Shown: piece after piece, positions 23,815 to 31,794 of the stretch | How positions within the stretch are numbered: position 1 is the stretch's first letter | Layout of the letters: each line of letters starts with the position of its first letter | Assembly: GCF_024172095.1 (NCBI RefSeq) | Contig: NZ_JAMZDX010000003.1 | Location: 62,001 to 126,000 of the forward strand | Reading direction: 5' to 3' | DNA: 64,000 nt | DNA from: Kitasatospora cinereorecta | GTDB lineage: Bacteria > Actinomycetota > Actinomycetes > Streptomycetales > Streptomycetaceae | Position numbers and translations under genes: made by a program | The notes under the pieces: model-generated | Databases searched by the model: none | Seen by the model: the letters and a program-made list of their open reading frames with translations, nothing else | What the model was told of the DNA's origin: nothing

Positions 23815-25470
23815 GTGACCAGGTCACCGCGGGCAGGCATGCCCGGATCCAGGCCGTCTGCCCTGCTCGCCACGGCCGCCCTGCTTGCCGCACTCGGCCT
23901 CGGCGGCGGCCTCACCGGCGCCTCCACCGCCGCGGCCGCCTCGCCCTCGGCCGGCAAGCCCGCCGCGGTCGTCGCCCTCGGCGACAGCGCCATCTCCGGC
24001 GAGGGCGCCGGCACCGACACCGGCGACGACTACGTCCCCGGCACCGACACCCCCACCAACTACTGCCACCGCTCCACCAAGTCGGAGATCTTCGTCACCG
24101 GCCTCGGCGGGGTCACCCCCGTCGACCTCGCCTGCTCCGGCGCGCAGACCGGCGACCTGGTCAGCGACCCCGAGCTGGCGAAGATCACCGGATCCGGCAG
24201 CGGCGACTTCGGCGAGCCCAAGCAGGACGTCCAACTCGCCCAGACCGCGGGGAAGTACGACGTCAAGATGGTCGTCGTCACGATCGGCGCCAACGACGAC
24301 TTCGACTTCGCCGGGATCATGATGAACTGCCTGGTGCAGTACTTCCCGATCCCCAAGGACCAGGGCTGCCGCGACACCATCGGCAGCGCTGAGATCGCCC
24401 AGCGCGCCGAACGGGTCAAGCCCAAGGTGACCGCGGCCCTGACGAACATCCGCAACACCATGCGCAAGGCCGGCTACGACGACTCCTCGTACCAGCTGGT
24501 CTACCAGTCGTACTTCACCCCGATCACCCCGGACATCCGGCGCAACGACTACGTCGGCAAGATCGCCGACGGCTGTCCGGCCTTCCCCGAGGACCTCGCC
24601 TGGGGCCACAACTACGTCGTCCCGCTGTTCAGCGACGCCGTCCGGCAGGCCGCCACCAAGGTTCCCGGCGTCCGCTACCTCGACCAGCGCCGGGTCTCCT
24701 ACGGCCACGAGGTGTGCGCCGAATGGACCAGCTCGCCGTACGAGTACACCAACGGCGACGTCATCGACCTCTCCGAGAAGACCCGCAACGGCTGCGACTC
24801 GGAGATCGGCATCCCCGGCGTGTGCATGAACATGGTGCGCCAGTCGTACCACCTGCGGGTGGCCGGCTACCGGGGCGAGGGCACCTGCCTGGCCCAGTTC
24901 TTCCAGCAGCCCGGCCTGCCCCAGGCGTTCTGCACGCTCAACCAGCAGAACACCACCTCCATCGAACCGCTGACCCCGGGCAAGCCCTTCCCCGACCGGC
25001 CCGAGGACGGCGCCTGGTACCAGCTCACCAACGCCGCCGACGGCAGGGCCCTGGACTTCAGCGGCGGCGGCACCTACGGCGACTCCACCAACGGCCGGTC
25101 CGCCATCACCTATCCGGTCACCGGCGGGCTGAACCAGTCCTTCGTCTTCGAGGCCAAGGCCGGCGGCAGCTACGAGCTGGACTTCAGTGGCAACCGGGGC
25201 ATGTGCCTGGACGCCACCGGTACCGCCACCGCCCCCGGCACCCGGCTGGAGCAGTGGCGCTGCAACGGCGGAGGCAACCAGCACTGGATCATCACCGCGG
25301 TCGGTGACGGCACCTGGAAGATCGCCGACTCGCAGGATCCGACCATGGTCCTCGCCCCCTCCAGCACCGTCGCCGACGGCAACCCGTACGTCGAGCTCGC
25401 CACCGACACCGGCGCCGCCGCCCAGCACTGGCAGCTCACCAAGCTCGGCATCGTGTACCTGCACGGCTGA
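23815..25470 (+). CDS. Secreted SGNH/GDSL hydrolase with ricin-type lectin domain
   Basis: A 551-residue secreted esterase or lipase-like enzyme. After a signal peptide (residues 1 to about 42, ending STAAAA) comes an SGNH hydrolase: block I VALGDSAISGEG (nucleophile serine in GDS), the VVVTIGANDDF block, and the C-terminal catalytic His in QSYHLRVAGY. Residues from about 390 form a ricin B-type beta-trefoil, likely carbohydrate-binding, with QxW-type repeats (NQHWII, AQHWQL). The GTG 23815 is chosen because AAGGAG lies 6 bases before it. Multiple cysteines fit an exported protein. Substrate unknown; surface glycolipid or polymer are guesses. Confidence 0.88.
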   Translation: MTRSPRAGMPGSRPSALLATAALLAALGLGGGLTGASTAAAASPSAGKPAAVVALGDSAISGEGAGTDTGDDYVPGTDTPTNYCHRSTKSEIFVTGLGGVTPVDLACSGAQTGDLVSDPELAKITGSGSGDFGEPKQDVQLAQTAGKYDVKMVVVTIGANDDFDFAGIMMNCLVQYFPIPKDQGCRDTIGSAEIAQRAERVKPKVTAALTNIRNTMRKAGYDDSSYQLVYQSYFTPITPDIRRNDYVGKIADGCPAFPEDLAWGHNYVVPLFSDAVRQAATKVPGVRYLDQRRVSYGHEVCAEWTSSPYEYTNGDVIDLSEKTRNGCDSEIGIPGVCMNMVRQSYHLRVAGYRGEGTCLAQFFQQPGLPQAFCTLNQQNTTSIEPLTPGKPFPDRPEDGAWYQLTNAADGRALDFSGGGTYGDSTNGRSAITYPVTGGLNQSFVFEAKAGGSYELDFSGNRGMCLDATGTATAPGTRLEQWRCNGGGNQHWIITAVGDGTWKIADSQDPTMVLAPSSTVADGNPYVELATDTGAAAQHWQLTKLGIVYLHG

Positions 25471-25628
25471 GCCCCCCGACCGGGGGATTCGGGGCAGCTG
25501 GGGTCCCCGGATCCCCCCACCGCCGGGCCGGACGGACGCCTTCCGCACCACGGACGGCACCCGTCCGGCCCGGCGTCCACGCGCCGGGCCCCGGCGGCGG
25601 ACCCCGGGCTGCGGGATAGGGTCGGAGC

Positions 25629-26327
25629 GTGCCCTCCGACCTCGCCGACCTGGCCCGCTACGCCGCCGCCCTTGATGCCGCCGAACTCGCCCGGGGCCAC
25701 CTGGACGGCCGGATCGATGCCGAGGAGACCCAGTGGCTGGCGTTCCTGCGCCGCTGCGACCTCGACACCCGCGCCCAGGACTTCGCCCTGCTCGAACACT
25801 CCGAGCACCTCGCCGACGACTGCCAGGCGCTGACTGCCGGCCGCACCGGACTCGACCGGGTCTGGAGCTACCTCGACAACTGCCTGACCGGCACCCCCTC
25901 GCCCGAGGGTCGGCAGGAGTTCCTGCTCGACCGGGCCGCCTCCGGCCAGGGCATGGACTGGACCTCCGACGGCGCGCTGATGGGTACCGACCGCCCCGAG
26001 GAGGTCGACGCCGCCCTCGACCGGGCCGACCCCAAGGCCGGCATCGCCCTGATCGGCCTCGCCGTCACCCACCCCGACCCGGCGAACATCCTTCCGCGCG
26101 TCGCCCGCGGCCTGGCCGCCGACGACCCGGACCTGGTCCACCAGGCCACTGTGGCGCTCGGCCAGACCGCCCGTCTCCACGGCATCGTCGACCGCACCTG
26201 CCTCGACCTGCTGCGCCGCCTTCCGCGCGGCAACGAGGCCGACGACGACCTGTGGACCTTCGTCCCGCGCCGCCGGCTGCCGTGGTGGCTCTGGCGGCAC
26301 CAGCTGCTCCGCCTCCCCGGCCGCTGA
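25629..26327 (+). CDS. HEAT-like helical protein of unknown function
   Basis: A 232-residue protein, not recognised as a named family. It is predicted all-helical, with hints of HEAT-like repeats (KAGIALIGLAVTHPDPANILPR, ADDPDLVHQATVALGQTARLHG). The C-terminus is short, basic and Trp-rich (RRRLPWWLWRHQLL). No signal peptide. The GTG 25629 has no strong ribosome site (GGATAGGGTCGGAGC upstream). It lies 67 bases before the SUKH-domain gene in the same direction; proteins of this kind often accompany SMI1/KNR4 immunity-type genes, but no toxin is seen nearby. Confidence 0.72.
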   Translation: MPSDLADLARYAAALDAAELARGHLDGRIDAEETQWLAFLRRCDLDTRAQDFALLEHSEHLADDCQALTAGRTGLDRVWSYLDNCLTGTPSPEGRQEFLLDRAASGQGMDWTSDGALMGTDRPEEVDAALDRADPKAGIALIGLAVTHPDPANILPRVARGLAADDPDLVHQATVALGQTARLHGIVDRTCLDLLRRLPRGNEADDDLWTFVPRRRLPWWLWRHQLLRLPGR

Positions 26328-26403
26328 CCCCGTCCCTTCCTCGTACCGTCCCACGGCGAAACCGCCTTGCCGTGCCGCGGCGGGCGCGGCCACCATGCGG
26401 GCC

Positions 26404-27585
26404 ATGGACCTCTCCGAACTCCAGGCCGACGACCGCCCTCCCACGCCGGTCGGTCCGGCCGACTGGGCGGCCGCCGAGGCATGGCTCGGACTCCGCCTGC
26501 CCGGCGACTTCAAGGCGCTGCTGGCCGACCACGGCCCGGTGCTGGTCGGCGGCCGGATCGAGATCGAGGCGCCGATCGCCGGGACGGACCGCCTCGACTA
26601 CGCCGCGTGGATCCGCGACCTCAAGCACGAGAGCCGCCGCGCCTCGCGCGAACTGCCGCCCCACCGCCCGCCCGCGTTCCACCCCGCGCCCGGCGGGCTG
26701 CTGCCGTGGGGGAGTTCCAACGGCGGCGGGCTGTCGCTGTTCTGGGACACCTCGGTGTCGGACGACCCCGACCGGTGGACGGTGGTCCTCTGCGAGCAGC
26801 TCTGCCACCGCTGCCCCGAGCAGGTGAGCCCCTGGCTCTCGTACGACCTGACCGTCTCCGCGTTCCTGGAGACCGTCCTGCTGGACTGCCTGCCGCTGCC
26901 CGGCGGTGGCGTCCTCGGGCCGCTGCCGCTCACCGTGCACCACCGCGGCGCGCCGGAGGCCGGGCCGTGGACTGCGCCACCGGTACGCCAACTCTCCACC
27001 GAGGAGCGGGAGACGGCCCTGCGGACCGGCACCGGCGTGGACGCGCTTGGCCTCCTGGCGCCGCCGCCCACGGTCCCGTACCTCGGCGAAGACCTCACCT
27101 GGGAGCGGCTGTTCGAGCAGCTGGGCACCCGACTGCCGTCCGACTGGCTGGTGTTGATGCGACGGTACGGCGCGGGCTGCTGGGGTGAGTGGGCGAGCTT
27201 CAACCCGCCGCTGGCCGAGGGCGAGCGCGGCCTGCTCGGGCTGGTGCGGTGGCGGACCTCGACGTACCGCGAGCACCGCGCCCGGTTCCCCGACCGCCAC
27301 CCGCTCGCGGTGTGGCCGGAGCCGGGCGGGTTCCTGCCGTTCGCCACCACGATCGACAACGACGCGCTGGGCTGGCTCACCGCGGGTGATCCGGATTCCT
27401 GGCCGGTCGTCGTCCAGCCGCGCCACGCCGAGCAGGGTCCGCCGCTGGAGGGCTCGTCGACCGAGATCCTGCTGGAGTGGACGCGCGGTCGGCTCGACGT
27501 CGAGGGGCTGCCGGGGCTGGATCCGGACGACGACCCGTTCGACTTCGCCGAGTTCGAGCCGTGGGCCGTCCCGCCCGGACGGTAA
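26404..27585 (+). CDS. SMI1/KNR4 (SUKH) protein with two SUKH-like domains
   Basis: A 393-residue cytoplasmic protein. Two SUKH-like units are visible: residues 12-165, starting with DWAAAEAWLGLRLPGDFKALLADHG, and about 215-380, containing LFEQLGTRLPSDWLVLMRRYGAG; both follow the family pattern 'LGxxLPxDxxxLxxxxG' and both end in a PGGxLPxG-like turn (GGLLPWGSSNGG, GGFLPFATTIDN). SUKH proteins are often immunity proteins against contact-dependent or polymorphic toxins, but free-standing copies are common and unassigned. ATG 26404 is preferred over 26395. Next to the HEAT-like gene at 25629 and an unknown gene at 27626. Confidence 0.75.
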   Translation: MDLSELQADDRPPTPVGPADWAAAEAWLGLRLPGDFKALLADHGPVLVGGRIEIEAPIAGTDRLDYAAWIRDLKHESRRASRELPPHRPPAFHPAPGGLLPWGSSNGGGLSLFWDTSVSDDPDRWTVVLCEQLCHRCPEQVSPWLSYDLTVSAFLETVLLDCLPLPGGGVLGPLPLTVHHRGAPEAGPWTAPPVRQLSTEERETALRTGTGVDALGLLAPPPTVPYLGEDLTWERLFEQLGTRLPSDWLVLMRRYGAGCWGEWASFNPPLAEGERGLLGLVRWRTSTYREHRARFPDRHPLAVWPEPGGFLPFATTIDNDALGWLTAGDPDSWPVVVQPRHAEQGPPLEGSSTEILLEWTRGRLDVEGLPGLDPDDDPFDFAEFEPWAVPPGR

Positions 27586-27625
27586 AGCGGTGGCGCGCCG
27601 ACCTGCGCCGGTCTTGAATCCGGGG

Positions 27626-28177
27626 ATGGACAACGCCCGGTGGAACGCCCTGCCCGCCGCCGTCCGGGCCGCGGCGGACGACCTCCTGCGGCTCGGCCGC
27701 CGGATCCAGGCCGTGGCGCTGATCCGCGACGCCTCGCCGGAGCCGAAGCCGGGGATCCACCCGGTGCTGGACCTGCTCGCCGAACGCGCCGCCGTCCTCG
27801 CGCCGCCCCCGGCGCGGCCCGCCCCGCCGGCCCCCGCCCCGCCGGCTCCCGAGACGCTGGCCGCCCTGGTCCGGGCTCTGCCGTTCCGCGCGGAGGCGGT
27901 CGAGGCGGTCTGGGACGGTGACACCGAGGGCTGGTTCGTGGTGCTGTACGCGGTCGCCGCCGATCCCCGGGCGGAGGCGGAGCTGGCCGTCGTGCGGCAC
28001 GGCACCGATCTGCGCCTCTTCGGCCCCGGGAGCCCCCGGTGGACGGAGGCCGAGGCGGCTCGGGCGCTGGGCCGGACGGTGGCTCAGCTCGTCGGCGTGC
28101 CTTTCTGTTTCGCCGCCCCCGACGGCCCGGACGACGGCGCGCCCCGCTGGTGGGACCGATCTCCCCGAATGGTCTAG
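27626..28177 (+). CDS. Hypothetical protein, 183 residues
   Basis: Not recognised. The first 60 residues look like a helical domain (WNALPAAVRAAADDLLRLGRRIQAVALIRD), followed by a Pro/Ala linker (APPPARPAPPAPAPPAPE), then a mixed alpha/beta part with EGWFVVLYAVAADPRAEAELAVVRHGTDLRLFGP and a C-terminal WWDRSPRMV. No signal peptide or membrane span. ATG 27626 follows GGAATCCGGGG, a weak site. Codon use is strongly GC3-rich like its neighbours, supporting that it is coding. Its stop lies close to the DasR box at 28168, which overlaps the last codons. Confidence 0.65.
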   Translation: MDNARWNALPAAVRAAADDLLRLGRRIQAVALIRDASPEPKPGIHPVLDLLAERAAVLAPPPARPAPPAPAPPAPETLAALVRALPFRAEAVEAVWDGDTEGWFVVLYAVAADPRAEAELAVVRHGTDLRLFGPGSPRWTEAEAARALGRTVAQLVGVPFCFAAPDGPDDGAPRWWDRSPRMV

Positions 28178-28183
28178 TCCACT
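28168..28183. promoter_or_regulatory. DasR-responsive element (dre)
   Basis: AATGGTCTAGTCCACT matches the remembered dre consensus A(C/G)TGGTCTAGACCA(C/G)T at 14 of 16 positions and keeps the central TGGTCTAG-CCA. It lies just before the -35 of the SIS/kinase promoter. DasR, the GlcNAc-6-P/GlcN-6-P-sensing GntR repressor, would control the pair. Confidence 0.75.
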
Positions 28184-28185
28184 CG

Positions 28186-28214
28186 TTGACACCGGGCCGG
28201 ACCGGTCCGATAGT
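28186..28214 (+). promoter_or_regulatory. Promoter of SIS/kinase operon
   Basis: TTGACA (28186-28191), 17-base spacer, GATAGT (28209-28214), 35 bases before the GTG start. It is close to the vegetative consensus (HrdB type) and is flanked by the DasR box. Confidence 0.65.
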
Positions 28215-28249
28215 GGTGCAGCACAGCGACCACGAACGAGGAGGTCCCG

Positions 28250-29005
28250 GTGCCCACACCCTCAGCGGCGGACTACACGGCAGCCGTCCACGCCGCCATC
28301 GACCGCGTCAGCAAGGAACAGGCCGACGGCGTGGCCCGCGCCGCCGAACTGATCACCGCAGCACTCGCCGCCGGCGGCATCGTCCAGGCCTTCGGCACCG
28401 GCCACTCCGAGGCCCTCGCCATGGAGATCGCCGGCCGGGCCGGCGGCCTCGTCCCCAGCAACCGCATCGCCCTGCGCGACGTGGTCCTCTACGGCGGACG
28501 CCCGCTCGAGTCGCTCGCCGGCCCCGACCTCGAACGCGGCACCGACTCCGCCGCCCTGCTGTACGAACTCGCCGCCCCGCACCCTGCCGACGTCTTCGTG
28601 CTCGCCTCCAACTCCGGCGTCAACGGCTGCGTCGTCGAACTCGCCCGGCTGGCCAAGGAGAACGGCCACCACCTGATCGTCATCACCTCCGCCGAGCACA
28701 CCGCCCGGGTCGAGCCCAAGCACCCCTCCGGGCTGCGCCTGCGCGACCACGCCGACGTCGTGCTCGACAACGGCGCCCCCTACGGCGACGCCGTCCTCCC
28801 GATGGCCGGCGGCGGCCGCGCCTGCGGCATCTCCTCCATCACCGCCGCCCTGCTCGCCCAGCAGATCGTCGCCGAGGTGATCCAGCGGATCGAGGCCGAA
28901 GGCGGCGTCCCGCCGGTCTACCTCTCCGCCAACATCCCCGGCGGCGACGAGCACAACCGCGAACTGGAGGCCCGCTACGCCGGACGCATCCGGCGCACCG
29001 CATGA
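28250..29005 (+). CDS. SIS-domain sugar-phosphate protein
   Basis: A 251-residue sugar isomerase (SIS) fold protein, binding phosphosugars. Conserved blocks: FGTGHSEALAMEIAGRAGG, VFVLASNSGVNGCVVELA, KENGHHLIVITS, and the HPSGLRLRDHADVVLDNGAP phosphosugar site. It resembles the N-acetylmuramic-acid-6-phosphate etherase-like or DUF2529-type SIS proteins. GTG 28250 follows GAGGAGG. It overlaps the kinase gene (ATGA), and the DasR box upstream points to amino-sugar (GlcNAc/MurNAc) use. The exact reaction (isomerase, etherase or deaminase-like) cannot be read from the sequence. Confidence 0.82.
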   Translation: MPTPSAADYTAAVHAAIDRVSKEQADGVARAAELITAALAAGGIVQAFGTGHSEALAMEIAGRAGGLVPSNRIALRDVVLYGGRPLESLAGPDLERGTDSAALLYELAAPHPADVFVLASNSGVNGCVVELARLAKENGHHLIVITSAEHTARVEPKHPSGLRLRDHADVVLDNGAPYGDAVLPMAGGGRACGISSITAALLAQQIVAEVIQRIEAEGGVPPVYLSANIPGGDEHNRELEARYAGRIRRTA

Positions 29006-30042
29006 CCACCGGCCCCACGGGCGCACCGACACCCCCCGCCCCCGGCCCGGGTTCGCCCGCGCCGGGGCGCGGCCCCCGGGGCGCCCTCGTCCTCGGACTC
29101 GACGTCGGCGGCAGCACCACCCGGGTCCTGGTCGCCGACCTCGACGGCCGGCCGCGCGGCGCCGCCCGCGGCGACGGCGGTAACCCCGTCTCGCACGGCG
29201 AGGCCGCTGCCGCCCGCGCCATCGCCGACACCCTGCGCCGGGCCCTCGCCGACGTCGACCCCGCCCGGGTCGCGGCCGGCGTCATCGGCCTCGCCGGCGG
29301 CCTCGTCGCCGGACCCGTCCTCCGGGCGGTCTGGCCCGAGGCCGGCCTCACCGTCACCCCGCTGCTGGTCAGCGACGCCGAACTCGCCTACGCCGCCGGC
29401 ACTGCGGAACCCGACGGCACCGTACTGATCAGCGGCACCGGCGCGGTCGCCGCCGAATGCCGCGACTTCGCCCCCGTCCGGACCGCCGACGGCCACGGCT
29501 GGCTGCTCGGCGACCGCGGCTCCGGCTACTGGCTGGGCCGCGCCGCCGTCGCGGCCACCCTGACCGCCTTCGACCGGGCCGCCCCCGCACTGCCGGCCGG
29601 CCTGCCCGCCGTCGTCACCGACGCACTGGTCGGTCCGCTCCCAGCCGGCGCCGTCCCCCGCGCCGCGGTCATCACCGCTGCCCACGCCCACGCGCCCGTA
29701 CGACTGGCCCGGCTCGCCCCGCTCGTCCTCGACCTGGCCGCCGCCGGCGACCCGGACGCCACCCGCCTGGTCGAGCAGGCCGCCGACCACCTCCTCGACA
29801 CCCTCGCCACCGTCCGCACCCCCGACTCGACCCTCCCGGTCGTTCTCGCCGGCGGTGTCCTCTCCCCGGACTCCCCGCTCGCCGCCGCCGTCCGCACCCG
29901 CATCGCCGCCCGCTGGCCCGAGGCCCCCCTCACCCACACCGGCAACCCCGCCGGCGCCGCCGCCTGGCTCGCCGCCCGCCACCTCACCCCCCTCGACGAC
30001 AAACTCCACCCCCGCCTCACCCAACTCCCCCTCCCCACCTGA
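29002..30042 (+). CDS. N-acetylglucosamine kinase-like (BadF/BadG/BcrA family)
   Basis: A 346-residue sugar kinase of the ASKHA fold. After a Pro-rich N-terminal stretch (1-27) comes the phosphate-1 motif LGLDVGGSTTRVLVADLDG, then VIGLAGG, the glycine-rich SGTGAVAAE, the GWLLGDRGSGYWLGR segment and an adenosine block VVLAGGVLSPDSPL. It most likely phosphorylates GlcNAc or a related amino sugar, partner to the SIS protein with which its ATG overlaps. The last codons (near 30036) lie in the first of several direct repeat units that continue into the following non-coding DNA. Confidence 0.82.
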   Translation: MTTGPTGAPTPPAPGPGSPAPGRGPRGALVLGLDVGGSTTRVLVADLDGRPRGAARGDGGNPVSHGEAAAARAIADTLRRALADVDPARVAAGVIGLAGGLVAGPVLRAVWPEAGLTVTPLLVSDAELAYAAGTAEPDGTVLISGTGAVAAECRDFAPVRTADGHGWLLGDRGSGYWLGRAAVAATLTAFDRAAPALPAGLPAVVTDALVGPLPAGAVPRAAVITAAHAHAPVRLARLAPLVLDLAAAGDPDATRLVEQAADHLLDTLATVRTPDSTLPVVLAGGVLSPDSPLAAAVRTRIAARWPEAPLTHTGNPAGAAAWLAARHLTPLDDKLHPRLTQLPLPT

Positions 30043-30293
30043 TCCCCAGCCCCGCCGGGCGGGCGCGTCCCGGTTCGTGGCCGGGCGGCCCGGGTGTGGG
30101 GTGGGTGGTCCGACCCGAGTCCCGCTGCCCACCTGACCCCAGCCCCGCCGGGAGGGAAGGGGCGGCCGGCTTTCTGGCCCCTCGGGCAGGCGCGTCTGAG
30201 TTCGTGGCCGGGCGGGCTGGGCCGGTTGCGGTGTGGGGTGGGTGGTCCGACCCGGCCGCCGCTGCCCACCTGACTCCCGCTCTGCCGGGCCCG
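30036..30293. repeat. Degenerate direct repeats
   Basis: The string CACCTGA(T/C)CCCAGCCCCGCC or a close variant begins at 30036, 30130 and 30267; GTGTGGGGTGGGTGGTCCGA occurs at 30094 and 30231; and TTCGTGGCCGGGCGG occurs twice. The units are 94-137 bases apart. They fill most of the 480-base gap before the serpin gene. Confidence 0.75.
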
Positions 30294-30522
30294 GTCGACG
30301 GTGCTCGGCCCGGCGCCGTCGCTCCGTCCGCTTGCCGCATCGCGACGGGCGGCGCCGTCCGACATGCCTGCCGCCGAGCGGCTGTGAGTACCTGTCAGTC
30401 CGAGAGTCGGGCCCGCCGGCCGGCGGAAAACCGTTCGCCCGTGCCGCGCCGTCGCCCCTACGCTCGCCGGATCATGACCGGTCGCGGGCCGGCCGCGGCG
30501 ACGGAGGGGCGGGGAACGAACG
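30043..30522. other. Non-coding gap before the serpin gene
   Basis: 480 bases with no gene. The first half is the repeat array described separately. The remainder (30294-30522) shows no clear promoter, although its base composition is ordinary for the chromosome. Confidence 0.6.
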
Positions 30523-31767
30523 ATGGCTGCTGCGGCGACCGTGCGGGCGGTGAACGGGCTGGCGGCCCGGTGGGCGGGGCTGACCGCGGACGCGGGCACG
30601 GTCTCGATGCCGGCCGGGCTGTGGCCGCTGCTGGCGTTCCTGGCGGCCGGTGCCCACGGTCCGGCGGTCGCCGAGCTGGAGGACGCCCTCGGCATGCGGA
30701 CGGCCGACGCTCTCCCGCTCGCCCACGACCTGCTCGCGGAGCTCGCGGCCCGTCCGGGCCACAGCGCCGCCCTCGGCCTCTGGACCTCCGACGCCTTCCG
30801 CCCCGCACCCTCCTGGCTCGCCGACCTCCCCGCGGACGCGCACGGCACGCTCGCCGGTGACGAGGCCACCGACCGCGCCCGCCTCGATGCCTGGGCCTCC
30901 CGGTCCACCGACGGGCAGATCGACCGGATGCCGTTGGAGATCGACGGGACCACCCGGCTGGTGCTGGCGTCCGCACTCGCCGTCCGGACCAGCTGGCTCC
31001 AGCCGTTCGTGTCCTCGTTCCACCGCCCCGAGGCCGGCCCGTGGGCGGCCCGGGAGCTCTGCTGGATCGGTCGCAGCAGCGCCGTCCTCGACCGGGCGTC
31101 CGTCGCCGAGACCCCGATCGGCCCGGTGACCGAACTCCGGGTGCTCGGCGAGCACTCGATCGACGTGCACCTGCTGCTCGGCGAGGCCGGGGCGGCGCCG
31201 GGCGACGTCCTCGCCGCCGGTCTCGGCATGCTCGACGGCACCCACCGGCGGGTGACCGCCGACCGCCTGCCGACCGGAACTCCCGGCCCGGGACTGACCA
31301 TCGGCTATCAGCCGCGCTACCGGCCGCAGCCGCGGCTGCACGTGGTCCTGCCCGAGTTCTCGCTCCGGTCGGAGCACGATCTGCTGGAGCACCCGGCCCG
31401 GTTCGGCCTGGCCTCGGCCTCCGACGCGGAGGCCGCGGACGGCCACTTCCGCGGCATCACCACCGAGGAGCCGCTGTACGTGCAGTCGGCCCGGCAGGAC
31501 GCCACGGCGACCTTCGGTCCGCTCGGGTTCCGGGCCGCCGCGGTCACCGCGTTCGGCCTGGCCGCCGGGAGCGCCCCGGGCCGGTACGTGCCGCCGCCCT
31601 ACCGCGTCCTGGAGGTCGAGGCAGACTTCGACCGACCCTTCGGCTTCCTCGCCGTGCACCGGGGTTCGCGCCTGGTCCTGGCCAGTGGCTGGGTCACCGA
31701 CCCGGTGGAGCACCGGTGGGAGGACGACGAGTCGGAGGACGACGACCCGGAGTTCGACGTCCTCTGA
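30523..31767 (+). CDS. Serpin-family protein (bacterial, cytoplasmic)
   Basis: A 414-residue serpin-like protein. Matches to the fold: LVLASALAVRTSWLQPF (helix F/strand 3A region, cf. LVLVNAIYFKGxW), LHVVLPEFSLRSEHDL (cf. xxPKFxIExxxxL), EEPLYVQSARQDATATF (cf. LYVSxxxHKAxxEV), hinge-like GFRAAAVTA, and the C-terminal signature FDRPFGFLAVHRGSRLVLASGWVTDP (cf. FNRPFxFLIxxxxxxxxLFxGxVxxP). There is no signal peptide, so it acts inside the cell if expressed as read. The hinge is atypical (GFRAAAVTA for the usual EEGTEAAAAT), leaving inhibitory activity open. The C-terminus is very acidic. ATG 30523 follows GGGGCGGGGAACG. Confidence 0.8.
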   Translation: MAAAATVRAVNGLAARWAGLTADAGTVSMPAGLWPLLAFLAAGAHGPAVAELEDALGMRTADALPLAHDLLAELAARPGHSAALGLWTSDAFRPAPSWLADLPADAHGTLAGDEATDRARLDAWASRSTDGQIDRMPLEIDGTTRLVLASALAVRTSWLQPFVSSFHRPEAGPWAARELCWIGRSSAVLDRASVAETPIGPVTELRVLGEHSIDVHLLLGEAGAAPGDVLAAGLGMLDGTHRRVTADRLPTGTPGPGLTIGYQPRYRPQPRLHVVLPEFSLRSEHDLLEHPARFGLASASDAEAADGHFRGITTEEPLYVQSARQDATATFGPLGFRAAAVTAFGLAAGSAPGRYVPPPYRVLEVEADFDRPFGFLAVHRGSRLVLASGWVTDPVEHRWEDDESEDDDPEFDVL

Positions 31768-31794
31768 CCGGCGTCCTCCCACCGGCGTCGCCCG

